A stretch of DNA of 8,239 nucleotides from UBA1822 sp963615055 (GTDB lineage: Bacteria; Bacillota; Negativicutes; Veillonellales; Dialisteraceae): the NCBI GenBank assembly GCA_963615055.1, contig CAVEFO010000054.1, forward strand, positions 1-8,239, in the 5' to 3' direction. The position numbers were made by a program, and so were the translations under genes. A model generated the notes under the pieces. That model was given only the letters and a program-made list of their open reading frames with translations. It did no database searches and was not told the DNA's origin. The stretch's first letter is position 1. Each line of letters starts with the position of its first letter. Below, one piece after another: positions 7,001 through 8,239 of the stretch.

Positions 7001-7121
7001 GTCGTTCGCCCACATCCCGGATATAGCGCGCCGCCTCGCGAGACCCCTGCCCTTCAAAGACACGCACCACCGCCATGGCCGCATCCGTCTGATACGGCTG
7101 GATTTTGAAATGAAACTTCAT
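4011..7121 (-). CDS. res: Type III restriction enzyme, Res subunit (helicase-nuclease)
   Basis: This 1036-residue protein is the ATP-dependent translocase and endonuclease subunit of a type III restriction-modification system. The superfamily 2 motor is complete: Walker A METGTGKT (103-110), motif II DEPQ (241-244, the variant usual in type III Res), motif III SAT (267-269), SALREGWDNPNVFQ (543-556) and motif VI QEVGRGLRL (571-579). The C-terminal PD-(D/E)xK nuclease is visible as PD at 966-967 and ETK at 985-987. Length is close to known Res proteins (about 970-1000). I chose the ATG at 7121 because GGAGGG at 7129-7134 lies 7 nt upstream; the adjacent ATG at 7124 adds one residue and is also possible. 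A more upstream TTG start at 7211 would overlap mod by over 70 nt and lacks family similarity. It follows mod by 16 nt, so the two were co-transcribed. Its partner is broken. Confidence 0.94.
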   Translation of the reverse strand: MKFHFKIQPYQTDAAMAVVRVFEGQGSREAARYIRDVGERPEAVQQLSFSGPEDEDAGYRNEDVTLTDEALLANLQALQRENNIKLSDALSKELGCCGLDIEMETGTGKTYVYTKTMFELNRRYGWSKFIVVVPSIAIREGVKKSFDVTTDHFMEQYGKKARFFIYSSGDLSRLDQFSSSPDIHVMIINTQAFAASLNEKKNVPGRKGNDAARIIYSKRDEFGSRRPIDVIAANRPILILDEPQKMGGEVTRKALERFHPLFTLYYSATHAKHHNPVYVLDALEAFNRKLVKQIEVKGFDVKNLHGVTGYLYAEQIVLSQKKPPMVRIELEVGFDRAIRRVTRLLGVGDDLYFLSRQMEQYKGYVISEIDPLSGTVSFTNGEVIRVGEVAGNASERDMRRIQIRETILSHFEKEEKLFDRGIKCLSLFFIDEVAKYRAYDEAGEPVPGEYGVMFEEEYRHVLDEYLTLLDTPYSRYLKEVGSDARRVHAGYFSIDKKTGRSIDSRAKRGSEFSDDVSAYDLIMRDKERLLSFEEPTRFIFSHSALREGWDNPNVFQICTLKHSDSNTAKHQEVGRGLRLCIDRDGKRMDAEALGDRVLEINTLTVVASESYKTFVADLQSDIKSVLYDRPRAATIEYFIGKTVRQDGQPVVIDSKTAGRIQFYLIRNGYVDESYKVTDAYRQAVADGRTSPLPESLQPMAEDIHRLIQAVYDDSLLDKLTRNGRETKVRENPLNENFAKKEFQALWREINHKYAYTVTFDSAELIAKAVAAIDDHLTVSELLYTTTVGRQKAEMDTDALARGDSFTVQQTKTQALKVSEGTRIRYDLIGKIAEGTTLTRRTVSQILQKIRGDKLAMFRENPEEFISHVIRLVNEQKATMIVEHVSYDVVEGAYDASIFTAEAPVQSFEKAFLAQKAIQDYVFTDGTAEKSVERTFAEALDAADEVCVYAKLPRSFQIPTPVGHYSPDWAIAFYEGTVKHIFFIAETKGSLSSLDLRPIEKAKIECARKLFNEMSTSKVVYHEVDSYQNLLSIMNTI

Positions 7122-7137
7122 CATTTTCCCCTCCGCC

Positions 7138-8184
7138 TCATAGCACCCGGCGAACCGTATCCGGACTGTAGGCCGTAAAAATCTGATCGAAATTCGTCGC
7201 CACACTGTCACTTGCTATCGAGCTGTCGCGCAGGACGAAATAATACGGCTTCTCCTTCGCGACGGCGGTGATCGTCTCCTCTGTCACATCCCGGTCGAAA
7301 CACGCGACCAGATAATTCCCCTTCACAAAGAACACACGCTTTCCCGCGACGATACGCTCCTCAATTTTGGCGGAAAGCGGCACCGAAAGCTCCGGCATCA
7401 CTTGAAACAGCAAATCCTCCGGGGTCCGATCCGCTTTGATATTGTCCTCCAAGGACGAAAAGAGATCCGCCGTGTACTCCGACGGTGCATAATACACCTC
7501 TTTCATATTTGAGCTGTCTAATTTCAGCACGCGAAATCCGCCATCAAACGCAGCCTCCGGATGCGCCTCGGCAATCTTCGTCGCCGCCCGCCGAATCCGC
7601 TCCTTGCCGATCTCGCAAATATTTTTGTAGCCCGCCTTGTACGCCTCGCTCTTCTCGTCGAACGTCTCCGGGATCTGCACCATGATGAATTTACGGTGTC
7701 CCCCGTCTTCTGTATTCAACTGCATGACGGCATGGGCCGTCGTGGCAGAGCCGGAAAAGAAATCGAGGATCATATCACAATCATTCGTGGCATGATAACA
7801 AAGTCTTTTGATAACATTCATTGGCTTTACTGTTTCAAAGCCATGTGCTCCTATCAAACCCATAAGTTCTTTTTTGGCACTTTCTGCTGTTCCAAATTCT
7901 TTACTAATAAAGCCCCAGAATGGTTCTGTCGTTTCATTACGTTCGTATTCTGGTCTCATTTTAATAATAACCTTGCCGTCTCGAATCAATAAATCTCCCA
8001 ATTTTTTATAAGTGGCAACTTGGTCTTGACCAAGTTTCCACTGTTTCCCTTCAGGAAGGGAAACAGTGGAAACCCCATCGGAAATATCGAAAATCATTGT
8101 TTCTCTTCCACGGATTCCATTTGCGTTCATTACTTCAAGAAAATGTTCTCTATATACGCCTTTTTCATCCGACAAAGGGTATTC
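7138..8184 (-). pseudogene. mod: Type III DNA-adenine methyltransferase Mod, 3' half, interrupted by an IS end
   Basis: About 349 residues of a Mod subunit remain; whole Mod proteins are usually over 600. The remnant begins ...EYPLSDEKGVYREHF and contains motif X (around FETVKPMNVIKRL) and the SAM-binding motif I as ILDFFSGSATTAHAV, about 145 residues in. In this beta-class enzyme the DPPY catalytic motif and the target-recognition region come earlier, so both are missing here. Upstream, the frame runs from 8184 into sequence resembling an insertion-sequence end and meets a TAA at 8203-8205; the only start there is a TTG at 8199 within that foreign DNA. From about 7800 to 8180 the gene is AT-rich (about 37-38% GC in two 60-nt samples), while the rest matches GC-rich res (63% in one sample). 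The N-terminal half may lie beyond the window on the other side of the insertion. The stop at 7138 is 16 nt before res. Confidence 0.85.
8017..8072. repeat. Two adjacent perfect hairpins inside mod coding sequence
   Basis: AACTTGGT (8017-8024) pairs with ACCAAGTT (8029-8036) around CTTG. Immediately next, sharing two bases, 8035-8051 pairs perfectly over 17 bp with 8056-8072 around the loop CAGG. The reading frame stays open through both, encoding a stretch around VSTVSLPEGKQWKLGQDQV. Neither hairpin is followed by a T-run. Confidence 0.85.
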
Positions 8185-8239
8185 TGTACCGACCCCCAAA
8201 AGTTAGACCTAAATTCTAACGATTGGAGGTCGGTATTTT
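8185..8239 (+). mobile_element. Left end of a probable IS3-family insertion sequence (truncated by the window)
   Basis: The sequence TGTACCGACCCCCAAAAGTT begins at 8185, exactly where the mod frame is lost. It resembles from memory the TGTACTGACCCCCAAAAGTT-type ends of many IS3-family elements, which start with TG. GGAGGT at 8225-8230 would be the ribosome-binding site of the transposase orfA, whose start codon should lie at or just beyond the window edge. Segment 8187-8235 can fold on itself into a long hairpin that hides this site. The other end, the transposase and a target duplication are outside the window, so the family assignment is moderate. Confidence 0.65.

Noticed and set aside
8197..8199. 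TTG as a real start codon for a short stand-alone methyltransferase
   Set aside because: The TTG lies inside the IS-like end, has no ribosome-binding site in a suitable place, and the protein would lack the DPPY and target-recognition parts needed for activity.

Overview
The window reads as chromosomal DNA of a fairly GC-rich, Gram-negative-walled Firmicute, most likely a Negativicute of the Selenomonas/Megasphaera type. This rests on four things: AmtB carries a cleavable Sec signal peptide, ribosome-binding sites are strong AGGAG types, promoters are sigma-70-like with Rho-independent terminators, and the gene-free stretches hold short 7-bp and 10-bp tandem repeats. The taxonomic call is inference from style, not from a marker gene.

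Layout. Positions 1-116 hold the possible tail of an unidentified gene, followed by a terminator. A good promoter (229-257) and two tandem terminator-like hairpins then lead into a nitrogen operon on the + strand: amtB (ammonium channel, 393-1697) and a PII regulator gene (1918-2286). Convergent to these, on the - strand, is a nitrilase-superfamily amidase of the omega-amidase/MtnU/YafV type (2596-3396) with its own extended -10 promoter. The 309-nt convergent spacer holds inverted 10-bp repeats and a terminator. A 533-nt gene-free region (3478-4010) contains two different 7-bp repeat arrays and a 211-bp imperfect palindrome with a perfect 21-bp core. The right half is a type III restriction-modification locus on the - strand: an apparently intact res (4011-7121) and the 3' half of mod (7138-8184). 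Mod is cut off at the window edge by what looks like the left end of an IS3-family insertion sequence.

How the genes fit together. AmtB keeps its PII-contacting C-terminal tail and PII keeps the pore-plugging T-loop arginine, so the pair can form the classic ammonium-uptake control unit. PII lacks the tyrosine that is uridylylated in enteric bacteria, so control is more likely by effector binding alone. The amidase could release ammonia from omega-amides, which would suit a nitrogen theme, but it sits on the opposite strand and the link is only suggestive. The type III system is probably inactive as it stands, because Res needs a complete Mod to recognise DNA.

Most interesting points: the attenuator-like amtB leader; the large palindrome beside res; and the mod remnant, which changes abruptly from about 63% to about 37% GC near methyltransferase motif I and carries two back-to-back perfect hairpins inside coding sequence. 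No wholly new multi-gene system is evident.
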